Assembly (NCBI GenBank): GCA_003762715.1
Contig: RIBJ01000038.1
Coordinates: 1-64,000 of the forward strand
Origin: Muribaculaceae bacterium Isolate-104 (HZI)
Lineage (GTDB): Bacteria; Bacteroidota; Bacteroidia; Bacteroidales; Muribaculaceae
Direction of reading: 5' to 3'
Length of the DNA stretch: 64,000 bases
Shown here: one piece after another, positions 44,852 to 53,270 of the stretch
How the letters are laid out: each line of letters opens with the position of its first letter
Numbering within the stretch: position 1 is the first letter of the stretch
Notes under the pieces: generated by a model
The model's input: only the letters and a program-made list of their open reading frames with translations
Databases searched by the model: none
What the model was told of the DNA's origin: nothing
Made by a program: the position numbers and the translations under genes

Positions 44852-46207
44852 TTATCTTACATACAGCTGTGCGTTTTCGAATTTGTACACAGTCAGCAGT
44901 GTGCCGCTTTCAACAAACCCTATGGAGCTGACAGCATCATAAGTTGTTCCGTCAATTTCAATCTTTCCTCCGGGTCGCAAAGCGGTTACGGCAATTGCAC
45001 TCCTGCCGACAAGTTTGGCGGGTGTTGTGTCAACGCCGATGTATCCCTGGTCAATATCCTGGCAATGGGTCAATTCTGATTTTATGCCAAAACCTTTGGG
45101 CGCAAAACGTGAGCTGAGAAATGCAATGACACCCGCTGCGGCTGCCACAGCAGCCACAAATGTGAGTGTGGCGCGGCATATGACAGACAAGTCGGTGTGT
45201 CCCGGCTCAAAACTGAAATTCTCCACAAGACCTATGATAATGCTTGCCGCAATACAGACAATACCCGATATTCCGGCGACGCCGAATCCCGGAATTACAA
45301 ACAATTCAAGGAGTAACAGCAGTAGCCCTATTATAAACATAATTATGAGCCAACTGCTTGCAATTCCGGTAAAGTAGAGCGGTAAAAAATACAAAACCGC
45401 AGCCATAATCGCCACAACAGAGGGAAACCCCATGCCCGGAGTCTGTAGTTCAAAGTATATGCCGCCGATAATGAGCATAATCAATATGCCTTGTATTGCC
45501 GGATTTGTGAAAAATCCCATTACAGAATCAATCCATGTCGGTTCGAATTTCCTGATTCGGAATTCTGTCACACCCACACTCTCCATCACTTGTCCGATAT
45601 TTTCAGCTATGCCGTCGGCATACCCCCATTCCGTTGCTTCGTTTGCGGTAAATGTCAGCACTCTCGTAGAGTCGATGAGTCCCGGCACTACAACCCTTGG
45701 ATCTACCATAGCCTCAGCAATGAGCGGGTCGCGGCGCCATATCCCCGCAGAGTCTTTGCCATGGCTCTCCGCTGTGGCTCGCATCATGGCACGCATGTAG
45801 CTCTGGTACTTGTCCGGAGCCGCGCTCCCGTCGGAGCCGTTTACAACCGTCACTGCGCCCATGGTGGCATCGCCCCTCATGTATACGCTGTCACAGGCAA
45901 GAGCGATAAGCGCACCTGCCGAAGCCGCGTTGTTGTCTACAAACGCTATTACCGGCACAGGGCAGTGTAGCAGAGCTGTGCGAATGGAATCGGCATGAAG
46001 AACAGAGCCGCCGTATGTGTTCAGATGCACGAGAATGATGTCGGCGCTTATCCTGTCTGCTTCATCAAGCGCGCGTTTGGTATGTTGCCATGTCGTTGAC
46101 CCTATTTCATCGTCAAGAGGCAGTATATATACCAGTCTGGAATCATTGGCTGTAACAGCCGCGATGCCGCATACAATTGCAATCAAAACAGATAGTAGTC
46201 TATTCAT
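44852..46207 (-). CDS. nfeD: NfeD-type membrane-bound ClpP-class serine protease
   Basis: The full-length NfeD form has 451 residues. A signal or anchor segment comes first. A ClpP/SppA-like protease domain (about 25-215) follows, with a probable nucleophile Ser in NNAASAGALIALACD and a Lys in PDKYQSYMRAMMRA. Four or five membrane helices follow (about 238-370), then a C-terminal OB-fold (about 385-451; RSAIAVTALRPGGKIEIDGTTYDAVS). NfeD proteins usually work with a stomatin-like partner, which is not adjacent here. The start overlaps the next upstream gene's stop by 8 bases, so the two minus-strand genes are coupled. Confidence 0.92.
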   Translation of the reverse strand: MNRLLSVLIAIVCGIAAVTANDSRLVYILPLDDEIGSTTWQHTKRALDEADRISADIILVHLNTYGGSVLHADSIRTALLHCPVPVIAFVDNNAASAGALIALACDSVYMRGDATMGAVTVVNGSDGSAAPDKYQSYMRAMMRATAESHGKDSAGIWRRDPLIAEAMVDPRVVVPGLIDSTRVLTFTANEATEWGYADGIAENIGQVMESVGVTEFRIRKFEPTWIDSVMGFFTNPAIQGILIMLIIGGIYFELQTPGMGFPSVVAIMAAVLYFLPLYFTGIASSWLIIMFIIGLLLLLLELFVIPGFGVAGISGIVCIAASIIIGLVENFSFEPGHTDLSVICRATLTFVAAVAAAAGVIAFLSSRFAPKGFGIKSELTHCQDIDQGYIGVDTTPAKLVGRSAIAVTALRPGGKIEIDGTTYDAVSSIGFVESGTLLTVYKFENAQLYVR

Positions 46208-47246
46208 TATGTTTACGATGTTTTGTTTTTATTCCTTTTTTTATCCATGCCGGCACCAAAACGGCTCCGGTGAAAAGGTACAGGTAGTAGCTTGCCAGGC
46301 GCCATATTATGGCTATTATCAGGGCAATGCCGGCGCTCCCGAGCATATCGCCGTAATATGTTGTAAACAGCCATTCGCTGACTCCGCTTCCTCCGGGTGT
46401 GGGGCTGACTGTGAGCAGAGTCCACACAACAAACTGCCTGCAGAAAACCAGCAGCTGATCGCTCCATGGCGCAAATCCGAGAAATATGGCATTGACCACA
46501 AGAAAGCGGCTGAGCCAGGAAAGGAATGTTGCGGAAACAGCTTTTGCCCACCACCTGAAGCTCCTGTTTTTAATGTCTTTGCCGGTAACGGTCATGTCCG
46601 ATGCTATTTTGCCAATCTGTTTGTCCCATCGCCTCAGCCATTTTATTCTAAACAGGCGTTTCAGGACATTGCCAATGAATTCCGGTTTCAGAAATATGCC
46701 GGTAAATAGTATCAGAGTCCATATACAGACAATAGCCCACACTGTCCAGAATGCTCCTTTGAATCCCATGCTGAATGCCATTTCACCGTTGCCGAATCCA
46801 AAAAGCCGCGATGCCGGCTCCAAAAGAAATATAATAGGGCAGAGCACTACAAAGAACAATTCGTCAAGAAAAAGAGTTGTCATGGTCAGGGCGGTACCCC
46901 TTCCGGCATCAATACCCTCCCTTTTCATGAACACCATGCTCACCGCACTGCCTCCTGCGGTAGTGGGGGTAATCGCAGATACAAATTCGCACAGCATGGT
47001 TATCTTGAAACATTGCCACCAGTTAAGTTTTCTGTCGCTAAGCACCCTGAAGCGCCATGCCAGTCCTGTTTCCCTGCCGAGAGTGAACAGCAGTGCAAGT
47101 GCAATACCCGCTATGGCAGTGTGGCTCCAGGATATGGAACGCCATGTGTCAATGTCGAAATCGCGTGCCATGAGCCACCCCACAACGGCAATGCCGATGC
47201 CTACCGGTAACAATACTTTGACAAGCAGCTTTATGGAGTCGTTCAT
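46200..47246 (-). CDS. MprF-like lysylphosphatidylglycerol synthase transmembrane domain protein (UPF0104)
   Basis: The 348 residues have about eight to nine hydrophobic helices and the family segment FVSAITPTTAGGSAVSMVFMKREGID, with a second TVSPTPGGSGVSEWLF near the C-terminus. This domain resembles the flippase part of MprF, without the aminoacyl transferase part. Lipid flipping is a plausible role, and the substrate is unknown. The ATG at 47246 is chosen because a -7 box (47271-47278, minus strand) lies between it and the longer open-frame start at 47285. Overlaps nfeD by 8 bases. Confidence 0.87.
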   Translation of the reverse strand: MNDSIKLLVKVLLPVGIGIAVVGWLMARDFDIDTWRSISWSHTAIAGIALALLFTLGRETGLAWRFRVLSDRKLNWWQCFKITMLCEFVSAITPTTAGGSAVSMVFMKREGIDAGRGTALTMTTLFLDELFFVVLCPIIFLLEPASRLFGFGNGEMAFSMGFKGAFWTVWAIVCIWTLILFTGIFLKPEFIGNVLKRLFRIKWLRRWDKQIGKIASDMTVTGKDIKNRSFRWWAKAVSATFLSWLSRFLVVNAIFLGFAPWSDQLLVFCRQFVVWTLLTVSPTPGGSGVSEWLFTTYYGDMLGSAGIALIIAIIWRLASYYLYLFTGAVLVPAWIKKGIKTKHRKHNE

Positions 47247-47270
47247 TAGAATGTTTCTTGTAGCAATGCT

Positions 47271-47278
47271 CAAAGATA
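47271..47278 (-). promoter_or_regulatory. -7 box of the MprF-like/nfeD operon
   Basis: The minus strand reads TATCTTTG 24 bases upstream of the ATG at 47246. No spaced TTG was found. Confidence 0.55.
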
Positions 47279-47569
47279 CATACAAAAGCAGTAAATATAA
47301 AGAAAAACCGGCGACAATTGCATTTTTTTGAAATCAAGCCGCCGGTTTTGTGTGTGTGTTTTACAATGCTTAGCTATTGAAGCATTTTTCCATGGAGAGC
47401 TGTTCTGTCACCCTGAAATAGTTCGAGCCTTCGCATCGGTGTTATCGGGACAGGGTCGTATTTCCTTAATGACCGAACGCTATCCGCGTATGTGCTTGCC
47501 GGCTATGAGAGTCCGGTAAGGTTATCCGTATAACATATACCGGCATCAAAAGGTTGAATATATGAACCT

Positions 47570-47603
47570 AAAAAAAGACATGTGCCTTGTAGAGACACAT
47601 GCC
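47570..47603 (-). terminator. terminator of the sigma/anti-sigma/DUF5024-like operon
   Basis: On the minus strand GCATGTG pairs with CACATGT (one G-T pair) around an 11-base loop, followed by CTTTTTTT. It lies 30 bases after the stop at 47634. Confidence 0.7.
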
Positions 47604-47633
47604 TGGAGTGGAGAGAAGAGAATGTGTGTGCGT

Positions 47634-48068
47634 CTATTTCTCTGAATAAACCACTGTGCAAATTAAAATATTGTTGGCGTCGATATTAATCGGAGCGTAA
47701 GGTCTTGCCTGTATTGGCAAATCCGGATTTTTCGCATTTGTAACTATTGAATATGTGGTATTCGCATTTCCTTCGGTAAAAGTGGCATAGAGGAGTATTG
47801 AGCCGGTTTTGTTGTACGAAATCGCATTTTCTCGGTCTTTTTCAAACGCGTTCTTAACGGCGTTGACCTTACTGTCAGGCACTTCGACAATCAGTGATGT
47901 CCTGGTCAGTTTCTTTGTCTGAGGATTTCTTTTTTCAAAGTAGGTGACATTGGCATTGTTTTCATTTTCCAATGATTTTGTAATCGCTTTCAGATTGCTC
48001 TGAGCCATGGCGCCAATAGCAGCGGCTGATAATACGGCGGCAACCGATAGTCTTTTAAATATAGCCAT
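47634..48068 (-). CDS. small secreted protein resembling DUF5024
   Basis: The 144 residues carry a signal peptide (VAAVLSAAAIGAMAQS). A region with TYFEKRNPQTKKLTRTSLIVEVPD and FEKDRENAISY resembles Bacteroidales DUF5024 proteins, as far as I recall that family. The C-terminal part is beta-rich (ILLYATFTEGNANTTYSIV). Function unknown, probably periplasmic. It is the last gene of an operon with an ECF sigma factor and an anti-sigma-like protein, 14 bases after the latter, and may be part of the sensing or output of that system. Confidence 0.65.
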   Translation of the reverse strand: MAIFKRLSVAAVLSAAAIGAMAQSNLKAITKSLENENNANVTYFEKRNPQTKKLTRTSLIVEVPDSKVNAVKNAFEKDRENAISYNKTGSILLYATFTEGNANTTYSIVTNAKNPDLPIQARPYAPINIDANNILICTVVYSEK

Positions 48069-48082
48069 AATAACCAGAATTA

Positions 48083-48655
48083 TTAGTAAAACACATTTTT
48101 GGATACATATTCAATTATAGCGGGGTCGTTGTATTGCGAACTGATAGCCTCAAACAATATTTCGTCAGGAGTTGGAATGACCGGAGTTGCCTTTTTTTCC
48201 AGCATCATGCAATACTCTTCCGATTTCAGTATAGTGGGCATTATAGTCTCCTTGTCGGTAATTTTTTCTCCGTTTCTAATAATATAGCAGCCGTCATACT
48301 GGGCATATATGTCATCTGCCATAGTATCTTCTACCTGTGTCCGGTTCATGTAAAAGGCCGCCACAACTGCGATTGCTGCAGCAATTGGCGTCATTATCCG
48401 TATTAGGTTTCTCAATAAACGCTTGCCGCTTTTCTGAACCGGCAGGTTGTCGGGGCTATGGCTCTTCAGCCCGTTAGAGTACCAGAGCATCATGTCTCTG
48501 AACTCTTCAAGCTCAGGGGCAATATTGGCTGACGAGTAATACCTATATAGTTCGGATTCTTGTTCAAGAGTCGTGTTGCCATCCATAAAAGCGGAAGTCA
48601 GTCTTTTGGCTTCAATATCCGACAAATTACTGATATTTTTCTTTTTAGCTTTCAT
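48083..48655 (-). CDS. probable anti-sigma factor, single-pass membrane protein
   Basis: The N-terminal part (about 1-85) is polar and helical. One membrane helix follows (IMTPIAAAIAVVAAFYM, about 89-105), then a C-terminal domain (about 106-190) presumably in the periplasm (DIYAQYDGCYIIRNGEKITD). Cytoplasmic helical part plus one helix plus sensor domain is the layout of ECF anti-sigma factors. Its start overlaps the ECF sigma gene by 4 bases. No zinc HxxxCxxC motif is visible, so it is not a ZAS-type protein. The assignment rests on context and layout more than on sequence family. Confidence 0.65.
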   Translation of the reverse strand: MKAKKKNISNLSDIEAKRLTSAFMDGNTTLEQESELYRYYSSANIAPELEEFRDMMLWYSNGLKSHSPDNLPVQKSGKRLLRNLIRIMTPIAAAIAVVAAFYMNRTQVEDTMADDIYAQYDGCYIIRNGEKITDKETIMPTILKSEEYCMMLEKKATPVIPTPDEILFEAISSQYNDPAIIEYVSKNVFY

Positions 48656-49158
48656 TTCAGATTATTTTGTTTGAATAATAGTTTAACTTTCTGTCTTGCC
48701 CGGCAAAGTCTGGTTCGTATATTGGACTCGGTGGTACACAATATTTCTGCGATAGTGTCAATGTCCATACCCTCGATATGGCGCATTTTAAGGAGTATCT
48801 GCTGCGGCTCCGGCAGGCATGAAAGAATTCGGTCAATTTCCTGAGACTGTTCCTCTTGCAGCATAACGGTATCGGCAGGCGGTTGGGTTGTCATAACAGC
48901 TTCCGCTATGCTGCCAAGACTTTCCGGATGTTTCTTTTTCAGTATGTCAAGACACTTGTTCCGGGCAATTTTTATAGCGAGAGCGTCAGGAGACTCATAA
49001 GAATCCATGGAGTTGTGCATACTCCACATTTTCAGGAATGTGTCTTGCGCAACATCTTCGGCGTCATCCATGTTGCCGCAAAGTTTTGCTGCAAGAGAAA
49101 CAACCGTGGGGCGCAGTCTTTCGGCGTGATATGTGAAGCTGTTCTTATCCATGTTCAT
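48652..49158 (-). CDS. ECF-type RNA polymerase sigma factor with linked anti-sigma gene
   Basis: In 168 residues region 2 is seen in LAAKLCGNMDDAEDVAQDTFLKMW and ALAIKIARNKCLDILKKK, and region 4 in ILLKMRHIEGMDIDTIAEILCTTESNIRTRLCRARQKVKLLF. The ATG at 49158 (MNMDKN) or that at 49152 could be used. The gene is first of a three-gene operon with an anti-sigma-like protein (4-base overlap) and a small secreted protein, and diverges from the Tat-type gene at 49249. The spacing suggests co-translation and tight control. Confidence 0.92.
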   Translation of the reverse strand: MNMDKNSFTYHAERLRPTVVSLAAKLCGNMDDAEDVAQDTFLKMWSMHNSMDSYESPDALAIKIARNKCLDILKKKHPESLGSIAEAVMTTQPPADTVMLQEEQSQEIDRILSCLPEPQQILLKMRHIEGMDIDTIAEILCTTESNIRTRLCRARQKVKLLFKQNNLK

Positions 49159-49209
49159 ATAGTAGACGATGCAATATCGGAATTGTTACAGCTGACATGC
49201 AATTTTTTT

Positions 49210-49239
49210 TTGCCTTTAGGCTTTTTGAAGTTAATTTTG
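49210..49239 (+). promoter_or_regulatory. promoter of the TIGR04076-like gene, nearly leaderless
   Basis: TTG (49210-49212), 19 bp, TAATTTTG (49232-49239); the ATG is at 49249. Transcription should begin within a few bases of the start codon. Confidence 0.7.
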
Positions 49240-49248
49240 TGGAGAAAT

Positions 49249-49659
49249 ATGGATAGAAGAAAGTTTTTGAAGATATCTTGTGCCGGTATTGTCGCCGGGG
49301 CTTTGCCTTCTGTTGCGGCAAGAGCAACAGAGCTGACGAGTCTGATCAGACCGGCAAAATGGAAGGTGACGGTTGTAAGGAGACAATGTTTTCAGGATTT
49401 GCAGAGCTGTTACCTCGATGATCCCGAAGCCGGATATTGTCCATTGGTCAAAGGAGATTTCGAAGGCGAGTTCCTGCTTGCGGGTAATATGCCACGGTCA
49501 TTGGAGCGCACATTCTGTCCAAAAGCATGGAAGGCGCTTGCCGAGGCGGCACAGCAGTCGTTTTCATGTGGCAAGACTGTCGGTAATGCCATTCTGGCAT
49601 CGTGCGGCGACCCTACAAGACCTGTGATATTCAAAATAGAAAAGTCGGGTACCCGCTGA
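49249..49659 (+). CDS. Tat-type exported TIGR04076-like protein
   Basis: The ATG at 49249 gives 136 residues; the same frame is open far upstream, but that part is antisense to the sigma gene and lies before the promoter. The N-terminus MDRRKFLKISCAGIVAGALP has a twin-arginine-like RRKFLK and a hydrophobic core. The mature part resembles family TIGR04076: WKVTVVRRQCFQDLQ, GYCPL, FCPKAWKAL, and ASCGDPTRPVIFKIE at the end. Six Cys remain after the signal (C47, C54, C64, C90, C107, C119), suggesting metal or cofactor binding, which would fit Tat export of a folded protein. Function unknown. Confidence 0.75.
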   Translation: MDRRKFLKISCAGIVAGALPSVAARATELTSLIRPAKWKVTVVRRQCFQDLQSCYLDDPEAGYCPLVKGDFEGEFLLAGNMPRSLERTFCPKAWKALAEAAQQSFSCGKTVGNAILASCGDPTRPVIFKIEKSGTR

Positions 49660-49741
49660 AAACAGACCAATATCCACACCTTAATAATAATAGAGCAACA
49701 ATATGTAAATGCGATTGGCTCATTTTATTAAAATAAATGAT

Positions 49742-49749
49742 TAATTTTG
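49742..49749 (+). promoter_or_regulatory. -7 box of the thrS operon
   Basis: TAATTTTG, 60 bases upstream of the ATG at 49810. It covers the in-frame TTG at 49747, ruling that out as start. The nearest TTG upstream is at 24 bp, wider than usual. Confidence 0.5.
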
Positions 49750-49809
49750 CATCCTGTTCATAGAACCGCGGGTTTTATGGATATTATTGTGAATAATTAT
49801 AATGAACGT

Positions 49810-51747
49810 ATGATAAATATAACTTTTCCAGACAATTCTACACGGCAGTATGAGCCGGGTATTACCCCGCTTCAGATAGCTGAAAGTATCAGTCCTCGTC
49901 TCGCGCAGGACATACTTGCCGCAAGCGTCAATGGCTGTGAATGGGATATTGCCCGTCCGATTCAGGAAGATGCTTCCGTGAAATTTTTCAAATGGGAGGA
50001 TGCGGAAGGTAAACACGCATTCTGGCACAGTTCGGCTCACCTTCTTGCCGAAGCTCTTCAGGAACTATATCCCGGAGTGAAATTCGGTATTGGCCCGGCA
50101 GTGGAAAATGGATTCTATTATGACATAGACCCGGGTGAGCATACAATAACCGCAGCAGACTTTTCCAAGATAGAGAAAAAGATGCTTGAGCTCGCAAGGA
50201 TGAAAAATCCTATTGTGCGCGAAGACATCTCGAAAACCGATGCCCTTGCAATGTTTGGCAACAGGGGAGAAGTATATAAATGCGAGCTGATAGACGAACT
50301 TGAGGACGGCACAATATCCACTTACACTCAGGGCTCGTTTACCGATTTGTGCCGTGGACCGCACCTCGCCAACACCTCTCCGATTAAAGCTGTCAAGATA
50401 ACATCACTTGCAGGCGCATATTGGCGCGGAGACGAAAAACGTCAGCAGCTCGTGAGAGTTTACGGCATCACATTCCCGAAGCAGAAAATGCTTGAAGAGT
50501 ATCTCCAGATGCTTGAAGAAGCAAAAAAACGCGACCACCGCAAACTGGGAAAGGAGATGGAGCTTTTCGCATTCTCTCAGAATGTCGGTGCCGGTCTTCC
50601 TCTGTGGTTGCCCAAAGGCGCCGCTCTGCGCGACCGTCTTGAGCAATTTTTGCGTAAAATACAGAAACAGTACGGCTACCAGCAGGTAATCACTCCGCAC
50701 ATAGGCAACAAAATGCTTTATGTTACCTCCGGCCATTACGCCAAGTACGGTAAAGACTCATTTCAGCCCATATACACCCCCGAAGAGGGCGAGGAGTATC
50801 TGCTCAAGCCGATGAACTGCCCTCATCATTGCGAAATATTCAAGGCATTCCCCCGAAGCTACCGCGAACTGCCTTTGCGTCTTGCCGAGTTCGGAACCGT
50901 GTACCGCTATGAGCAAAGCGGAGAACTTCACGGACTCACCAGAGTGCGCGGCTTTACGCAGGACGACGCCCATATATTCTGTACCCCCGACCAAATCAAG
51001 GATGAGTTCCTGAAAGTTATGGATATCATATTCTATATCTTCAAGGCTCTTAAATTTGATAACTTCGAGGCTCAGATTTCTCTCCGCGACCCCAAAAACA
51101 AAGAAAAGTACATAGGTACAGATGAAAACTGGCACCTTGCGGAAACAGCAATCATAGAGGCTTGTGCTGAAAAAGGACTGAATGCGCGAACCGAACTCGG
51201 AGAAGCCGCATTCTACGGTCCCAAACTTGACTTTATGGTGAAGGACGCTATCGGTCGCCGCTGGCAGCTCGGCACAATCCAGGTCGATTACAACCTTCCG
51301 GAACGCTTCCAGCTGGAGTATACCGGTGCCGACAACGCCAAACACCGTCCGGTGATGATTCACCGTGCGCCATTCGGCTCCATGGAGCGCTTTGTAGCTG
51401 TGCTGCTTGAGCACACCGCCGGCAAATTTCCGTTGTGGCTCGCTCCCGACCAGGCTGTGATACTGCCTATCAGCGAGAAATTCAACGACTACGCTTTTCA
51501 GGTGGCAAAGCAGCTTTCAGCTGCGGATGTCAGAGCTACAGTTGATGACAGAAATGAAAAAATCGGCAAGAAAATTCGCGACAATGAGCTAAAAAGAATC
51601 CCTTATATGCTTATCGTCGGTGAAAAAGAAGCAGAAAATAATGAAGTTTCTGTAAGAAAACAGGGCGAAGGTGATAAAGGTACGATGAAAATTACTACCT
51701 TTGCAGAAAATTTGGCTAAAGAAGTCGAAGATATGATTAACCAATAA
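49810..51747 (+). CDS. thrS: threonyl-tRNA synthetase
   Basis: ThrS charges tRNA-Thr. Domains in order: TGS (about 1-62), the editing/SAD domain with [16 protein letters not shown] (His zinc-type motif) and [15 protein letters not shown] (Cys), the class II core with [38 protein letters not shown] and [18 protein letters not shown], and the C-terminal anticodon domain. The ATG at 49810 ([10 protein letters not shown], 645 residues) fits the TGS start of close relatives; an ATG at 49777 would add 11 residues. It is followed at 9 bases by infC, forming the classic thrS-infC-rpmI-rplT cluster. Confidence 0.97.
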   Translation: MINITFPDNSTRQYEPGITPLQIAESISPRLAQDILAASVNGCEWDIARPIQEDASVKFFKWEDAEGKHAFWHSSAHLLAEALQELYPGVKFGIGPAVENGFYYDIDPGEHTITAADFSKIEKKMLELARMKNPIVREDISKTDALAMFGNRGEVYKCELIDELEDGTISTYTQGSFTDLCRGPHLANTSPIKAVKITSLAGAYWRGDEKRQQLVRVYGITFPKQKMLEEYLQMLEEAKKRDHRKLGKEMELFAFSQNVGAGLPLWLPKGAALRDRLEQFLRKIQKQYGYQQVITPHIGNKMLYVTSGHYAKYGKDSFQPIYTPEEGEEYLLKPMNCPHHCEIFKAFPRSYRELPLRLAEFGTVYRYEQSGELHGLTRVRGFTQDDAHIFCTPDQIKDEFLKVMDIIFYIFKALKFDNFEAQISLRDPKNKEKYIGTDENWHLAETAIIEACAEKGLNARTELGEAAFYGPKLDFMVKDAIGRRWQLGTIQVDYNLPERFQLEYTGADNAKHRPVMIHRAPFGSMERFVAVLLEHTAGKFPLWLAPDQAVILPISEKFNDYAFQVAKQLSAADVRATVDDRNEKIGKKIRDNELKRIPYMLIVGEKEAENNEVSVRKQGEGDKGTMKITTFAENLAKEVEDMINQ

Positions 51748-51756
51748 CCCCTCTGA

Positions 51757-52353
51757 ATGGAGAAAAAACCTTTTGTTCCAGGTCCCCGTCGACCGAATAA
51801 CTCCGCTAACGGAGCCGCAAGGCGCGGCGACCGTGGCGCCCAAAGCAAAGACCCGTATGCAACTAACGAGCGTATCAGAGCTCGCGAAGTCCGTCTTGTA
51901 GGCGACAATGTGGAGGCAGGTATCTATACCATTCAGCAGGCACTGAAACTTGCGGAGGAGCAGGGTCTTGACCTTATCGAGATTTCTCCTACCGCAGAGC
52001 CCCCGGTGTGCAAGATTCTGGATTATCAGAAATTCCTTTACCAGCAGAAAAAACGCCAGAAGGAGCAGAAAGCAAAAGCCACAAAGGTCGTTGTAAAGGA
52101 AATCAGATTCGGTCCTCAGACAGATGATCATGACTACAACTTTAAGCTGAAGCATGCTGTTGGATTCCTTCAGGAAGGCGCAAAAGTAAAAGCTTATGTG
52201 TTTTTCAAAGGCCGTTCAATCCTTTTCAAGGAACAGGGTGAAGTTCTACTGTTGAGATTTGCCAATGACCTTGAAGAGTACGGAAAGGTAGAGCAGATGC
52301 CTGTGCTTGAAGGAAAACGAATGATAATCATGCTATCACCAAAGAAAAAATAA
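51757..52353 (+). CDS. infC: translation initiation factor IF-3
   Basis: IF-3 binds the 30S subunit and proofreads initiator tRNA pairing. The 198 residues include [54 protein letters not shown] (N-domain, split here by function rather than by gap), and [21 protein letters not shown] with [19 protein letters not shown] (C-domain). An extra N-terminal tail of about 35 residues, rich in Pro, Asn, Arg and Gly, precedes the N-domain. I could not confirm the start codon independently; the ATG at 51757 lies 9 bases after thrS. Confidence 0.97.
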   Translation: MEKKPFVPGPRRPNNSANGAARRGDRGAQSKDPYATNERIRAREVRLVGDNVEAGIYTIQQALKLAEEQGLDLIEISPTAEPPVCKILDYQKFLYQQKKRQKEQKAKATKVVVKEIRFGPQTDDHDYNFKLKHAVGFLQEGAKVKAYVFFKGRSILFKEQGEVLLLRFANDLEEYGKVEQMPVLEGKRMIIMLSPKKK

Positions 52354-52431
52354 AGCATTCACGCCAATTGCCGCGAGTTTCGACAGCCGGCGTAGCTCTA
52401 TAAACACGATAAATTAACAAAACCAACCCAA

Positions 52432-52629
52432 ATGCCAAAGATTAAAACTAATTCCGGTGCCAAAAAGAGGTTCGCCCTTACCGGATCAGGAAAAATCAAG
52501 AGAAAACATGCTTTCAAGAGCCACATTCTCACAAAGAAAACAAAGAAGCAGAAACGCAACCTCACACACTTCTCTACTGTAGCAAAGTGTGACAAAGGAA
52601 ACGTTCTCGCCCTTCTCGCTCTCAAATAA
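52432..52629 (+). CDS. rpmI: 50S ribosomal protein L35
   Basis: The 65-residue, highly basic protein begins [20 protein letters not shown], the L35 signature, and continues [20 protein letters not shown]. It lies 78 bases after infC and 115 before rplT in the usual order. The gaps may hold leader structure for L20 autoregulation, but I did not identify a specific site. Confidence 0.97.
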   Translation: MPKIKTNSGAKKRFALTGSGKIKRKHAFKSHILTKKTKKQKRNLTHFSTVAKCDKGNVLALLALK

Positions 52630-52744
52630 GCAGCGCTTTTCCGCAATCCAGTTGTAAAACTCGTGATTTTATAAAAACATTTACTAACCGGATGTTTAGC
52701 AAACAAGAGCCTGTGTGCCGCTGACATCCAAAAATCATCAAACA

Positions 52745-53095
52745 ATGCCAAGATCAGTAAATCATGTAGCTTCAAGAGCTCGTAGAAAGAAAATCTTAAA
52801 ACTCACCCGCGGATACTTCGGCTGTCGCCGTAACGTGTGGACCGTTGCCAAGAACACCTGGGAAAAAGGTCTTACATACGCTTACCGTGACCGTAAGGAT
52901 AAAAAGCGCAACTTCCGCGCTCTTTGGATTCAGCGAATCAATGCCGCTGCTCGCCTTGAAGATCTCAGCTATTCCAAGCTGATGGGTCTTATCCACAAGT
53001 CAGGCATCGAAATCAACCGTAAGGTTCTCGCTGACCTTGCTCTTAACAACCCCGCAGCATTCAAAGCTATTGTTGACAAGGTTAAAAACGCCTGA
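52745..53095 (+). CDS. rplT: 50S ribosomal protein L20
   Basis: The 116-residue protein begins [20 protein letters not shown] and contains [20 protein letters not shown] and RRDRKDKKR-like basic segments typical of L20, which is needed early in 50S assembly. The ATG at 52745 is used; an earlier open-frame start at 52715 adds ten residues absent from the family. It is the last gene of thrS-infC-rpmI-rplT, with a strong terminator downstream. Confidence 0.97.
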   Translation: MPRSVNHVASRARRKKILKLTRGYFGCRRNVWTVAKNTWEKGLTYAYRDRKDKKRNFRALWIQRINAAARLEDLSYSKLMGLIHKSGIEINRKVLADLALNNPAAFKAIVDKVKNA

Positions 53096-53121
53096 GCAAC
53101 CGAGCTTTAAATAAAGAACAG

Positions 53122-53161
53122 TCATCCGGCAGGACAAACTTCTGCCGGATGATTTTTTTTT
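53122..53161 (+). terminator. terminator of the thrS-infC-rpmI-rplT operon
   Basis: TCATCCGGCAG pairs with CTGCCGGATGA, followed by a run of nine T. Confidence 0.9.
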
Positions 53162-53200
53162 GTTCATACCGACTGTGGTAAAAAATATTTTCGAAATTGC

Positions 53201-53232
53201 TTGTACGATTTAAATTTTTGTTGTTACCTTTG
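53201..53232 (+). promoter_or_regulatory. promoter of the TraB-ABC-GntR operon
   Basis: TTG (53201-53203), 21 bp, TACCTTTG (53225-53232). The expected start of transcription falls inside the palindrome at 53235-53256. Confidence 0.65.
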
Positions 53233-53234
53233 CG

Positions 53235-53256
53235 GTGTTGTACATGTGTACAACAC
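53235..53256 (+). promoter_or_regulatory. 22-bp palindrome at the transcription start, probable repressor operator
   Basis: GTGTTGTACA (53235-53244) and TGTACAACAC (53247-53256) are perfect inverted arms around TG. The element begins 3 bases after the -7 box and ends 14 bases before the ATG at 53271. The GntR-type regulator encoded at the end of this operon is the natural candidate to bind it. Confidence 0.7.
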
Positions 53257-53270
53257 TAAAACTATGTCGA

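Larger units (their letters stand above)
47247..47633. other. intergenic region with a promoter, inverted repeats and a terminator
   Basis: I see no protein gene here. Contents: a -7 box for the MprF-like gene (47271-47278, minus strand); an inverted repeat AAAACCGGCG (47304-47313) / CGCCGGTTTT (47340-47349); a middle section with several small pairings, such as ACCCTG with CAGGGT and GTTAT-CCGT-ATAAC at 47521-47534; and a minus-strand terminator at 47570-47603. The middle could encode a structured RNA, but I recognise no family and found no promoter for one. Confidence 0.45.

Noticed and set aside
46486-47331. Plus-strand open frame of 281 codons opposite the MprF-like gene
   Set aside because: It is antisense to a multi-helix membrane protein; the sequence is Met/Pro/Ser-rich noise and covers the promoter region.
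47380-47440. Possible tRNA T-loop (AGTTCGAGCC) in the intergenic region
   Set aside because: No matching acceptor stem, D-arm or anticodon arm could be drawn around it.
48856-49248. Upstream extension of the TIGR04076-like frame
   Set aside because: It is antisense to the ECF sigma gene and lies upstream of a consensus promoter; the Tat-like signal begins at 49249.
49747-49809. TTG at 49747 as the thrS start
   Set aside because: It lies in the TAATTTTG -7 box; the ATG at 49810 gives the usual TGS domain N-terminus.
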